A DNA stretch of 64,000 bases from CAWEWH01 sp963812775 (GTDB taxonomy: Bacteria; Pseudomonadota; Alphaproteobacteria; Rhizobiales; Beijerinckiaceae): positions 1 through 64,000 of the forward strand of contig CAWEWH010000002.1 of NCBI GenBank assembly GCA_963812775.1. The letters are read 5' to 3'. The translations under genes and the position numbers were made by a program. The notes beneath the pieces are model-generated. The model was not told the DNA's origin. It ran no database searches and saw nothing but the letters and a program-made list of their open reading frames with translations. Below are positions 19,911 through 28,879 of this stretch, piece after piece (within the stretch, counting starts at the first letter, position 1; every line of letters starts with the position of its first letter).

Positions 19911-21064
19911 CACGCCCTCCGCATGATCGCGACGGCGCCGTCGCCCATGTCGCCGTAGCCGGTGACGAGGCCCACTTCGGCGTCCTTGACCTGCGCCTTG
20001 CCGGCCTCGCCGCGCAACTGCCGCACCAGCTCGACAACGTGGTTCATGCCGGCCATGTGGGCCTGCGACAGGAGCCCGCCATGCGTGTTGGTCGGCAGGC
20101 GGCCGGTGAGCCCGAGGGCGCCGTTCTCGACGAAGGCGCCGCCTTCGCCCTTCTTGCAGAAGCCGAGATCCTCGAGCTGGCAGAGCACGATGTAGGTGAA
20201 GCAGTCGTAGATTTCGGCCACGTCGATGTCGCGCGGCGTGACGCCGGCCATGCCGAACGCCTTCGGCGCGGCCTTGGCGAGTGCCGAGCACGGTGAGCTC
20301 GGCGCGCTGGGTGATGGCGCTCGGCGAATCCGGATGCCCCTCGGCGATGCCCATCAGCACGACGGAGCGCTTGCGCATGTCCTTGCGCGCGGTCGGCGGC
20401 GCTGACGACGATGGCGGCGCCGCCGTCGCTTTCCAGGCTGCAGTCGAGCAGCCGCAGCGGATCGGAGATCATGCGCGAATTCTGGTGATCCTCGATGCTG
20501 ATCGGTGCCGTCATGGTGGCGTTGCCGTTGAGCGCGGCGTGGGCGCGCGTGGTCACCGCGATCTCGGCGAGCTGGCGGCTCGTCGTGCCGTAGAGCTCCA
20601 TGTGGCGGCGCGCCATGGGCGCGTAGAGCTGCGCCGGCGCGATGGCGCCGAGCGGCATCTCGAACTCGCCGACGACGCGGAACTGCGGCATCTGCTGCAC
20701 GCGGCTGCCGATGCGGCTCTCCGAATAGCCGTTGCGCCCCATCGGGATCAGCACGTGGTTGCAGATGCCGGCCGCGACGGCGGCACTTGCCGCACTGGAC
20801 GGCGGCGACGCAGCTTGCGCCGCCGAGCGGCGTGATGGCCGAGAAGCGCAGGTCGGCGATGCCGAAATTGGTGATGTAGTCCTCGGCGACCACCGGGGAG
20901 AGCGAATAGGGGATGACGCCGTCGATGTCCTTGGGGCTAAGCCCGGCATCGGCGATGGCCGCGAGCGAGGCCTCGAGCTGCAGCCGCCACACGCTCTTGC
21001 CGGAGCCGCGGCTATAGGCCGTCTCGCCGACGCCGGTGATGGCGCTCTTCTCGTGCAAGGACAT
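19910..21064 (-). CDS. SCP2-type thiolase / acetyl-CoA acetyltransferase-like (frameshifted)
   Basis: About 385 residues after correction, starting MSLHEKSAITGVGETAYSRG at 21064. Blocks include ITPLGGASCVAAVQ, with a Cys near residue 84 where thiolases carry the nucleophile, then ICNHVLIPMGRNGYSESRIG, RLLDCSLESDGGAAIVVSAA and GVTPRDIDVAEIYDCFTYIV. Near the end come GGLLSQAHMAGMNHVVELVR and YGDMGDGAVAIMRRA. SCP2-type thiolases cleave or condense acyl-CoA; with a DUF35 partner they often act on side chains of steroids or similar compounds. Frame changes lie near 20790, 20395, 20280 and 20250. It is in one run with the adjacent SDR (30-base gap). Confidence 0.75.
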
Positions 21065-21093
21065 TCGACCCTCCCGAGTTTGCACGTCGCGGC

Positions 21094-21825
21094 TTATGCC
21101 GAGACGGCGCCGTCCACCGTCACTTCGGCGCCCGTAATGTAGCTGCTCTCGTCCGACAGCAGGTAGAGCACGAGCCGGGCCACTTCCTCGGCGGTGCCCA
21201 TGCGCTTCATCGGCACCTGCTCCGCCCGCCTGAGGACCTCCTCGCGGCTGCGCACGTTCAGCATCTCGGTGTCGATGGGGCCGGGATGCACCGAGTTCAC
21301 GCGGATGCCGCGGGACGCGAGATAGACGGCGGCGGACTTGGTCATGCCGCGCAACGCCCATTTGGTGGCGCTATACGCGAAGGCGCCGGGGGAGGCGCGC
21401 AGGCCCGCCACCGACGAGATGTTGACGATCGAGCCGCCGCCGGCGCGCTCCATGGCCGGCACCACAGCCTTCATGCCGAGGAAGGGGCCGAGCTGATTGA
21501 CGCGCACGTGCTGTTCCCATAGCGCCACATCGGTCTGCAGCAGGGAGCGCGGCAGGTAGATGCCGGCATTGTTGACCATGCCGTGCAGGCCGCCGAAATC
21601 CTCCGCGGCCTTCACGGCGCGCGCCCAGTCGGCTTCCTCGGTCACGTCATGGCGCAGGAAGACGGCGGCCTTGCCGAGCTCTTGGGCGAGCTTTTTGCCT
21701 TCGTCTTCGCGCAAGTCGCCGATGACGACCTTGGCGCCTTCGGCCACCAGCAGGCGCGCTTCCACCGCTCCTTGCCCGCGAGCGCCGCCGCTGACGATGA
21801 CGACCTTGCCGTCAAAGCGTGCCAT
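21094..21825 (-). CDS. SDR-family oxidoreductase
   Basis: An intact classical short-chain dehydrogenase of 243 residues. The cofactor loop is GGARGQG near residue 13, an acidic residue in IGDLRED suggests NAD(H), NNAG lies near residue 86, and Ser with YSATKWALRG gives the Ser-Tyr-Lys catalytic set. The C-terminus ITGAEVTVDGAVSA is typical. In this neighbourhood it may make the ketone for the monooxygenases by oxidising an alcohol, or act on 3-hydroxyacyl-CoA. It is surrounded by frameshifted genes yet has no damage. Confidence 0.85.
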   Translation of the reverse strand: MARFDGKVVIVSGGARGQGAVEARLLVAEGAKVVIGDLREDEGKKLAQELGKAAVFLRHDVTEEADWARAVKAAEDFGGLHGMVNNAGIYLPRSLLQTDVALWEQHVRVNQLGPFLGMKAVVPAMERAGGGSIVNISSVAGLRASPGAFAYSATKWALRGMTKSAAVYLASRGIRVNSVHPGPIDTEMLNVRSREEVLRRAEQVPMKRMGTAEEVARLVLYLLSDESSYITGAEVTVDGAVSA

Positions 21826-21898
21826 GTCCGTCCTCCCAGCCTCCGACGTGCCTCATGGGGCAACCGCCCAACCCGGCGGCGGGGCATTGGCGCGGCGC

Positions 21899-23749
21899 TC
21901 AGCGGAAGGCGATCCCCTGCATGCGGCCGTCGCTGCGCCACTTGTCGAGCATGTCGAAGAAGATGCAGCGAGCCCGCGCCGTACATCTCGGAGAAGAAGC
22001 CGTTCTTGTTCCCGGCGGCGCCTTCGCTGTTGTAGTAGCCCGGCGTGCATTCCATGTAGAAGCGCTGCGCCGATGCGCGGAGAGCGTGCGGACCTCCTGC
22101 ACGTAGGCGTCCTCGGCCTCGGCCGTCGGCTCCAGACGCTTGGCGCCGCGCTCGCGCGCCTGCGCTGACGATGTAGGCGACGTGCTGGGTCTGGTTGTTC
22201 AGCGCCAGCGGCACGCTGACGGTGATCGCCGTCTGGCGTGCGGCCGAGGAAGAAGCAGTTCGGGAAGCCGTGCGACGGTCAGGCCGTGCAGCGTGCGCAG
22301 GCCGTTCGCCCAGTGCTGCGACAGCGTCACGCCGCCGCGGCCGATGATGTCGTAGCCGGCGCGGCGCGTGTACGAGGTGCCGACCTCGAAGCCGGTGGCG
22401 AAGATCAGGCAGTCGACGTCGTATTCGCGGCCGTTCGCGACGACGGCCGTTCTCGGTCAGCCGCTCGACGCCCTTGCCGTGGGTGTCGACCAGCGTGACG
22501 TTGGGGCGGTTGAAGGTCTGCAGATACTCGTCGTGGAAGCAGGGCCGCTTGCAGAACTGGCGGTACCAGGGCTTCAGCGCCTCGGCGGTCGCCGGATCCT
22601 TGACGATCGCGTCCACGCGGGCGCGGACCTGGTTCATCTTCCGGTAGTCGGCGAGCACCAGCAGCTGCGCGCGCTCGTCGCTGGTCAGGCGCGCGGCCGA
22701 GCTTGCTGCGAGGCCTCGCTGACGGCCGTTGCCGGTGAGGTTGCGGAAGATGTCGGTCCAGCCGTCGTGGACGAGGTCCTCGTCCTGGTCGCCGCCGGTG
22801 ACCAGGATGTTGAAATTCTCCATGCGCCGCTTCTGCCAGCCGGGCTCCAGCGACGCGGCCCATTGCCGGATCGGTCTCGCGGTTGTTGCGCACGTCGACG
22901 GACGACGGCGTGCGCTGGAACACGTAGAGGTGCTTCGCCGCTTCGCCGAGATGCGGAATGCACTGGATGGCGGTGGCGCCGGTGCCGATGATGCCGACGC
23001 GCTTGTCCTTCAGGCCGGTGCAGATTGCCGGAGCTGTCGCCGCCGGTGTAGCGATAGTCCCAGCGGCTGGTGTGGAAGGTGTAGCCCTTGAACTCGTTGA
23101 TGCCCGGGAATGCCGGGCAGCTTCGGCCGGCTGCAGCGGCCCGTTGGCCATCGCCACGATACTGCGCCTTGAAGCGGTCGCCGCGATTGGTGCTGACGAT
23201 CCAGCGCTGGTCGCTCTCGTCCCAGCGCAGCTCGGTGATCGCGGTCTGCAACAGCGCGTCGTCGTAGAGGCGGTAGTGCCGCGCGATGCGTCGGCTGTGC
23301 TCGAGGATCTCCGGCGCGAACGAATATTTGTGCTTCGGCATGTAGCCGAGCTCTTCGAGCAGCGGCAGGTAGACAGTAGGATTCCACGTCGCACATCGCG
23401 CCGGGATAGCGGTTCCAGTACCAGGTGCCGCCGAAGTCGCCGCCGCTCTCGACGATGCGCAGCTTCTCGAAGCCCGCCTCGCGCAGCCGCGCGCCCATCA
23501 GCAGGCCGCCGAAGCCGCCGCCGATGATCGCGAACTCGACCTCGTCGAACACCGGCGCGCGCGTGAACCCCGGCTCGACGTAGGGATCGTCGACGTAGCG
23601 GGAGAACTCGGCCTTCACCTCGACATACTGGTCGATTGCCGTCGTCGACGCAGGCGCTTGTCGCGCTCGGCCAGGTACTTGGCGTGCAGCGCGTCGGGAT
23701 CGAAATCGATCTTGCCGACGACGGTGGCGACATCGGGATGGATATGCAT
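21899..23749 (-). CDS. Second Baeyer-Villiger-type monooxygenase, long form (frameshifted)
   Basis: About 615 residues after correction, beginning MHIHPDVATVVGKIDFDPDA at 23749. It has an N-terminal extension of about 75 residues before the FAD site AIIGGGFGGLLMGARLREAG and GGDFGGTWYWNRYPGAMCDV. The fingerprint FKGYTFHTSRWDY replaces the usual WP with WD, as in longer cyclic-ketone monooxygenases. Later blocks are RKMNQVRARVDAIVKDPATA and PCFHDEYLQTFNRPNVTLVD. The C-terminus RSDGRMQGIAFR stops at 21899. At least six frame changes are present. Together with the enzyme at 16987 it gives the cluster two distinct ketone-oxidising enzymes. Confidence 0.75.
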
Positions 23750-23948
23750 CGCGGACCTTCCTTCGGGATCCTTCTTTTTGGCGTCGGGAATCGACGCGGG
23801 TCAAGGGCCAGCCATCCTCCCGGGCATGTCCGTCACGCGGACTACCGCAACCAAACCGCATAGGTCGCCCGGAATGGGGCTTCGCGCTTGACGGCAATGC
23901 CGCTCGGCACGATCAACGCTCCGGGGGATACGCGCGAGGGAGGACAAC

Positions 23949-24767
23949 ATGCACGTCAAAGATCGGATCATCGCCGTCACGGGCGGCGCCAAAGGCATCG
24001 GCAGGGGCCTTTGCGAGCGGTTTCACCGCGAGGGGGCCCGCAAGGTGATCGTTGCCGACATCGATACGGATGGCGCCAAGGCGGTGGCGGCATCAATCGG
24101 CGGCGCGGCCTACCGGTGCGACGTGACCAAGGAAGCTGACATCGTGCGGCTGATCGACGACATCGAAAGGCAGTACGGTCCAATTGCGCTCTTCTGTTCC
24201 AATGCCGGCGCCGCGACGGCCTTCGATCCATTCAAGGAAAATGCCGCTGGCGATGGCGACGACATGTGGACGCTCGGCTGGCAGCTCCACGTCATGGCGC
24301 ACGTCTATGCGGCCCGCGCGCTGGTGCCGCGCATGAAGGCGCGGGGCGGCGGATACTTCCTCCAAACGGTCTCGGCGGCGGGGCTCCTGTCGCAAATCGG
24401 CAGTGCTGTCTATTCGGCGACAAAGCATGCCGCCGTCGGCTTTGCCGAAAATCTCGCCATCGCGCATCGCGCGGACGGCATCCGCGTCTCCATCCTGTGT
24501 CCGCTCGGGGTCGATACGCCGCTGCTTCGGGCGCTGCCGACCGGGCCTATGTCGCGCGACGCCATCATGAGCCCCGACGCCGTTGCCGAGGCCGTGGTGA
24601 AGGGCCTCGAGCAGGAGCGGTTCCTGATCCTGTCGCATCCGGAAGTCGTCGGCTACGTCAAGAGCAAGACCGACAATTACGACCGCTGGATCGGCGGCAT
24701 GGCAAAGCTCCAGCACAATACGCGGGAGCGGTTGAGCGGCGTCAGTCAAGCGGCAGCCACGGGATAG
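23949..24767 (+). CDS. SDR-family oxidoreductase
   Basis: An intact 272-residue short-chain dehydrogenase with cofactor loop TGGAKGIGRG near residue 11, VADIDTDG at the end of strand two, CSNAGAAT near residue 84 and catalytic YSATKHAAVGF near residue 156. The NNAG Asn is Ser-Asn here. The C-terminal tail of about 40 residues (RFLILSHPEVVGYVKSKTDN) resembles SDRs near sterol or terpenoid genes. It is divergent from the second monooxygenase, with a 199-base gap that may hold both promoters, and ends 83 bases before the stop of the convergent LLM-type gene. Confidence 0.84.
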   Translation: MHVKDRIIAVTGGAKGIGRGLCERFHREGARKVIVADIDTDGAKAVAASIGGAAYRCDVTKEADIVRLIDDIERQYGPIALFCSNAGAATAFDPFKENAAGDGDDMWTLGWQLHVMAHVYAARALVPRMKARGGGYFLQTVSAAGLLSQIGSAVYSATKHAAVGFAENLAIAHRADGIRVSILCPLGVDTPLLRALPTGPMSRDAIMSPDAVAEAVVKGLEQERFLILSHPEVVGYVKSKTDNYDRWIGGMAKLQHNTRERLSGVSQAAATG

Positions 24768-24850
24768 CGCCTCGAAGAGGACGCCTGTCTAGATCGGGGC
24801 GAGGCTGACGTTGGGCACGTGAAGCGTGAAGTTTCCGATCGTGATGCGCG

Positions 24851-25721
24851 TCACGCCGCCAACTTCACCAGCGTGCCGATTTCCTTGAGCCGCTGGTCGA
24901 CTCGCTCGGGCTGCTGGCTGCCGAGGTTGGGCAGGAGGCGGTCGACGCCCAGTTCGGCATATTCCTGCATGGCATCGACCGGCATGGACATGGGCGGCGT
25001 GATGATGATCTGGAAATCTTTGCCGCGCTTTCGGCCGCCCTTTGCGAGAGCGGTGTCGAGGCGGGCCAGCATCTCCTTGGTGCCGGCGATATCGCGGTTG
25101 AAGCCGTACCAGCCGGCGCCGAAACGCACGGCGCGGCGAAGGGCGGGCTCGGCATAGCCGCCGACGATGATCGGCACGTGCGGCTTCTGGATCGGCTTCG
25201 GGTCGAGCCGGCAGGTCTCGAACTTCACCCACTTGCCCGAAAAATCGACGACCGGCTCGGTCCACAGGCGCCGCATGACCTCGAGGAACTCGTCGCAGCG
25301 CGCGCCGCGATCCTCCCAGCCATAGCCGCAGGCCTCGACCTCCTCCTTGTTCCAGCCGACGCCGATGCCGAAATCGATGCGCCCTTCGCTCAGCCAATCG
25401 AGCGTGCAGACTTCCTTGGCCGTGTAGATCGGATTGCGCTGCGGCACGAGGGCGACGCCGGTGCCGAACCGGACCTTGCTGGTCGCGGCCGCCAGGAAGC
25501 CGAAAGTGGCCGTCACATCGAGCATGGCGCCGCCCGGCGGCAAGGGGATGCGTCCGTCCTTGGAGCCCGGGTAGCCGTAGGTGTTCTTGTCGAACAGGAC
25601 GACGTGCTCGCCCATCCAAATCGAACTCGAGCCCCATGTCCTCGGCGCGCCGGCCGAAGTCGCGGATCATCTTCGGCGTCGCCAGGGGCGACATGAAGGT
25701 GGAGAAGATGCCGATCTTCAT
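24851..25721 (-). CDS. LLM-class flavin-dependent oxidoreductase (one frameshift)
   Basis: Bacterial-luciferase-like TIM-barrel enzyme of about 289 residues after correction. The N-terminus MKIGIFSTFMSPLATPKMIR is followed by a frame change near 25615. The body then reads GEHVVLFDKNTYGYPGSKDG, GVALVPQRNPIYTAKEVCTL, LSEGRIDFGIGVGWNKEEVE and KPHVPIIVGGYAEPALRRAV. These are typical of the subfamily usually annotated as F420-dependent (TIGR03619-like). Whether this organism makes F420 cannot be judged here, and FMN is an alternative. It could reduce or hydroxylate an intermediate of the surrounding pathway. Confidence 0.78.
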
Positions 25722-26293
25722 GCTGTGACTCCTCTGTCAATCGGGCAGCTTAGCGAAGTCTGCGTGCCACCGCACTGGACCGCGAAGCGGGTGTCCTTGC
25801 GCCTCGTGTGCGGAATTGGAAGTTCGCAACACTAACTGGATCAGCTGCCTCGCGACCTTCAAATTCGAAAAGCACACTAAAATCAACTTCTTCTAGTGTC
25901 GCTTCGAATTCCGAAATTCGCTCCGAGGCCTCCATTAAAGATTCCGAAGCCTCCACTAAGATCATGCAAATTTCGGAATCCCGACACTAGTCTCACGCGG
26001 CCTTCGATCTGCGCGCAACGGTTGCGCGATCCTTCGCGCGCTGCACGATGCGGTCGATCGACAGCGGTCGGCGAGCGCAAACAAAAAGAAGGTCGAGCGT
26101 TGTCTCGCGACTGCAATCTGCTATTCTGGAAAAAATCCAAAGAGGACGGGATGCGCGGAGCGATGTAACGACCCGCGTGGAAGCGCGCTCTGAAGCCGGC
26201 GACCCCTGCACGACAACAACGGCTCGGTGACACCGGCGGCTGCAACAGGTTGAGATTGATAAGGAGACGACAGCGTAGGAGGTCACGGACTCC
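25722..26293. other. AT-richer intergenic region with a palindromic element
   Basis: A 572-base gap lies between the LLM-type gene (leftward) and the Rieske gene (rightward). It is visibly richer in A and T than neighbouring genes. It contains the 98-base palindromic element listed separately. On the minus strand, short open frames (for example 25750-25965, whose seven-residue periodicity comes from the element, and one ending at 25993) lack a ribosome-binding site and any recognisable domain; I do not call them genes. The last 20 bases include AGGAGG at 26277-26282, serving the Rieske gene. Confidence 0.5.
25893..25990. repeat. 98-base MITE-like inverted-repeat element
   Basis: The ends are inverted copies: CTAGTGTCG with ATTCCGAAATT at the left (25893-25918), and the mirror image AATTTCGGAAT with CGACACTAG at the right (25969-25990). 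The interior holds two tandem 21-base units (25922-25942 and 25943-25963, each starting TCCGA and containing GCCTCCA). It is much more AT-rich than its surroundings. The terminal CTAG, itself a rare tetramer in such genomes, could mark a target site. No transposase is present. It resembles short non-autonomous elements scattered in Bradyrhizobium-type genomes, but I cannot assign a family. Confidence 0.55.
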
Positions 26294-26932
26294 ATGTCGT
26301 CGGGGACGCCAGTTTCAGCGGACTGTGGATGCATACCCTGCGGTATCGCGGCGGCGGGCGATGATGGGCCGCAATCACCGGAACGCCGTGCCTGGCTGAC
26401 AGGCGTGCTGGCGAGCGGTCTGGCTCTCTCCGCCCCACTTCCCTCTCGCGCCGACGATCCAAAAATGGCCCGCCCTCAGGAAGGCGACGCCTTTGTGTTC
26501 GCGACGGGGGACCGGGCGCGGACAGTCATCAGCGGGGCGGATCTCGCGCTCGGGGGTCCGCCGGTGCTTGCGTGGCCCATGGATCCGGCGACGAAGACCG
26601 TCCGCGATGGCTCGCGGCTCAACCAGGTTCTGCTTCTGCGGCTGGATGTGTCGAAATTTGACCAGACGACGCGTGCGCGTGCCGCCGAAGGTGGGTTCGT
26701 CGCCTACTCCGCGTCGTGCACGCACGCGCTGTGTCCCGTCACCGGCTGGCGCGCCGACCGTCAGATCGTCCATTGCCCTTGCCACAATTCGGAGTTCGAT
26801 CCGTGTAACAGCGCCAAGGTCGTCTTCGGACCGGCGCCACGACCGCTGCCCGCCTTGCCGCTCAAGGCCGTCGACGGGGCACCGGTCGCTGCTGGCAAAT
26901 TTACGGGAAAGGTAGGTGCAAGCGCCACATGA
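26294..26932 (+). CDS. Tat-exported Rieske 2Fe-2S protein
   Basis: A 212-residue protein. A cysteine-rich leader precedes a twin-arginine-like signal (ERRAWLTGVLASGLALSAPL) near residues 31-50, so it is probably exported folded or anchored by that helix. The Rieske ligands are SCTHALCPVTG near residue 141 and HCPCHNSEFD near residue 159. The extra Cys in each loop would form the stabilising disulfide, a mark of the high-potential bc1 type. Asn replaces the usual Gly in CPCHGS. It lies 60 bases upstream of a PQQ dehydrogenase with no cytochrome c gene in the cluster, so it may carry that enzyme's electrons. Confidence 0.8.
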   Translation: MSSGTPVSADCGCIPCGIAAAGDDGPQSPERRAWLTGVLASGLALSAPLPSRADDPKMARPQEGDAFVFATGDRARTVISGADLALGGPPVLAWPMDPATKTVRDGSRLNQVLLLRLDVSKFDQTTRARAAEGGFVAYSASCTHALCPVTGWRADRQIVHCPCHNSEFDPCNSAKVVFGPAPRPLPALPLKAVDGAPVAAGKFTGKVGASAT

Positions 26933-26992
26933 ACCGAGGGAGAGTTTGAGCCGAAGCGGGATGTCGATTTCAGTTGCAAAAAGGAGGAAGCG

Positions 26993-28711
26993 GTGAAGGG
27001 CACACACGCAGGCTGGATTGGGTTGGCATTGTTCGGTTTTCTAGTTCCGGTGGGAGCCTCGGCACAGGTTAAGGACTACACGCCTGTGACCCAGCAGCGG
27101 CTATCCAATCCGGAGGCCGGCAACTGGCTGCAGTATCGGCGGACTTACGACGGGATGAACTACAGTCCGCTCGACAAGATCAACACGACCAACGCCAGGA
27201 ACCTGGCGCCGGTGTGGACATTCTCCACCGGCGTCAACGAAGGGCACCAAGCGCCGCCGATCGTTAACAACGGCGTGATGTTCATCACCACGCCGCAGGC
27301 GCAGGTGATCGCGCTCAACGCCAAGACGGGCGACCTGCTGTGGCGCTACAAGCGGACGCTTCCCGAAGACCTGTTCCAGCTCCATCCGACCAACCGCGGC
27401 GTCGGCCTATGGGAGGACAAGGTCTATGTGGCGACGGTGGACGGCTTCCTGGCCTGCCTCGACGCGGCGACGGGCAAGGAAGTCTGGGCGAAGGCGGTCG
27501 GCGACTACAAGAAGGGCCACTACCTGACCCTCGCTCCGCAGGTGATCAACGGCAAGATCATCGTGGGCACGTCGGGCGGTGAGATGGGTGTGCGCGGCTA
27601 CATCGCGGCCTATGACGCCAAGACGGGAGATCAGGTGTGGCGTACCTTCACGATCCCTGGTCCAGGCGAGCCGGGCCACGAGACGTGGAAGAGTGATGCC
27701 TGGAAGAGCGGCGGTGCCACGGCATGGATGACGGGCAACTACGATCCGGCAACCCATACCGCCTATTGGGGCACCGGCAATCCCGCGCCTTGGCCGGGTG
27801 ACTTGCATCCGGGCGACAACCTCTACACGACCTCGGTCATCGGCCTGGATCCCGACACAGGAAAGATCAAGAACTACTTCCAGTATCGCCCAAACAATTC
27901 ATGGGATTGGGACGAGGTCGATCCGCCGATCCTGCTGGATCTCCCGAGCGGTGGGCGAACAATCAAGGCGCTCGTCCATCCGGGGCGCGATGGCTATCTT
28001 TGGACTCTCGAACGGACGCCCGAGAAGATCAACTTCGTTGCCGCGACGCCGTATGTCCACCAGGACGTCTACACCAAGGTCGACCCAAAGACAGGGCGGC
28101 CTGAATACAACGAGAAGACGACCCCAGGGTCCAACAAGGATGTCACGTTCTGCCCGTCACTCTGGGGCGGAAAGGACTTCCAGTCGGCGAGCTACGATCC
28201 CAAGAACCGGCTGCTCATCATCCCGGCGAACGACAATATCTGCGGCCGGGTGGTCGGTGAGACGAAGCCGCTCATCGAAGGCCAGCTATGGCTGGGAGCG
28301 GAGGTCGAAAAGCTCGACCTGAGCCTGCCGACCAAGCCGAGCTATCTCGGCGAACTGCAGGCTTGGGACCTGGTCAGCAACAAGAAGGTCTGGTCGTACA
28401 GGTTCCCCAACCAGCTCTTCGCTTCGGCGATGGCCACGGGCGGCGACCTGGTTTTCGTCGGCGGTACGAACGACCGTTACTTCCGGGCTTTCAGCGCCAA
28501 GAACGGCGAGCTGCTCTGGCAGTTCAAGACGAACTCCGGCATCAGCGGCGGACCGTCCATGTATGAAGTCGACGGCACGCAGTACGTCGCCGTCCAATCG
28601 GGCTGGGGCGTGGACGCTCAGCGCATTCAAGATGCGCTGTCCAAGCTCGGCATTGGCGTTTCGCCCGATGTTCCGCAGGGCGGCGTCGTGTGGGTCTTCG
28701 CCGTGAAGTGA
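26993..28711 (+). CDS. PQQ-dependent alcohol dehydrogenase, probably lanthanide type
   Basis: A 572-residue periplasmic beta-propeller quinoprotein. A signal peptide (about 1-24, ending ASA) precedes YTPVTQQRLSNPEAGNWLQY. Propeller repeats of the AxDAxTGxxVW kind recur. Metal and cofactor residues appear in GTSGGEMGVRGY (Glu197), WGTGNPAPWPGD (Asn263) and NNSWDWDEVD. Asp305 is the expected catalytic base, and the extra Asp307 two residues on is the lanthanide-coordinating position of XoxF- and PedH-type enzymes. The vicinal Cys-Cys disulfide seen in many relatives is absent. GTG start at 26993 is set by AAGGAGGAAG. No PQQ synthesis or cytochrome gene is in the window. The substrate is probably a primary alcohol or aldehyde. 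Confidence 0.85.
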   Translation: MKGTHAGWIGLALFGFLVPVGASAQVKDYTPVTQQRLSNPEAGNWLQYRRTYDGMNYSPLDKINTTNARNLAPVWTFSTGVNEGHQAPPIVNNGVMFITTPQAQVIALNAKTGDLLWRYKRTLPEDLFQLHPTNRGVGLWEDKVYVATVDGFLACLDAATGKEVWAKAVGDYKKGHYLTLAPQVINGKIIVGTSGGEMGVRGYIAAYDAKTGDQVWRTFTIPGPGEPGHETWKSDAWKSGGATAWMTGNYDPATHTAYWGTGNPAPWPGDLHPGDNLYTTSVIGLDPDTGKIKNYFQYRPNNSWDWDEVDPPILLDLPSGGRTIKALVHPGRDGYLWTLERTPEKINFVAATPYVHQDVYTKVDPKTGRPEYNEKTTPGSNKDVTFCPSLWGGKDFQSASYDPKNRLLIIPANDNICGRVVGETKPLIEGQLWLGAEVEKLDLSLPTKPSYLGELQAWDLVSNKKVWSYRFPNQLFASAMATGGDLVFVGGTNDRYFRAFSAKNGELLWQFKTNSGISGGPSMYEVDGTQYVAVQSGWGVDAQRIQDALSKLGIGVSPDVPQGGVVWVFAVK

Positions 28712-28879
28712 GGCCCGAGTGAGAACGGGTGCGGACCGGCGCGGAGCTGGCCCGCATCCTCTTAAACCGATGTGTCCGACTGCGACGGGCAAGGTGTGTT
28801 GTCGCTTCGCAACGTTCCAATTGCATCGCCGATCGGACTGGCGGAATTCGGCTGGCCTTATGCATAGGGAGAAAGCGCC

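Noticed and set aside
25750..25965. Small minus-strand protein with seven-residue repeats
   Set aside because: The repeats derive from the palindromic element, the rest of the frame is unremarkable and there is no ribosome-binding site.
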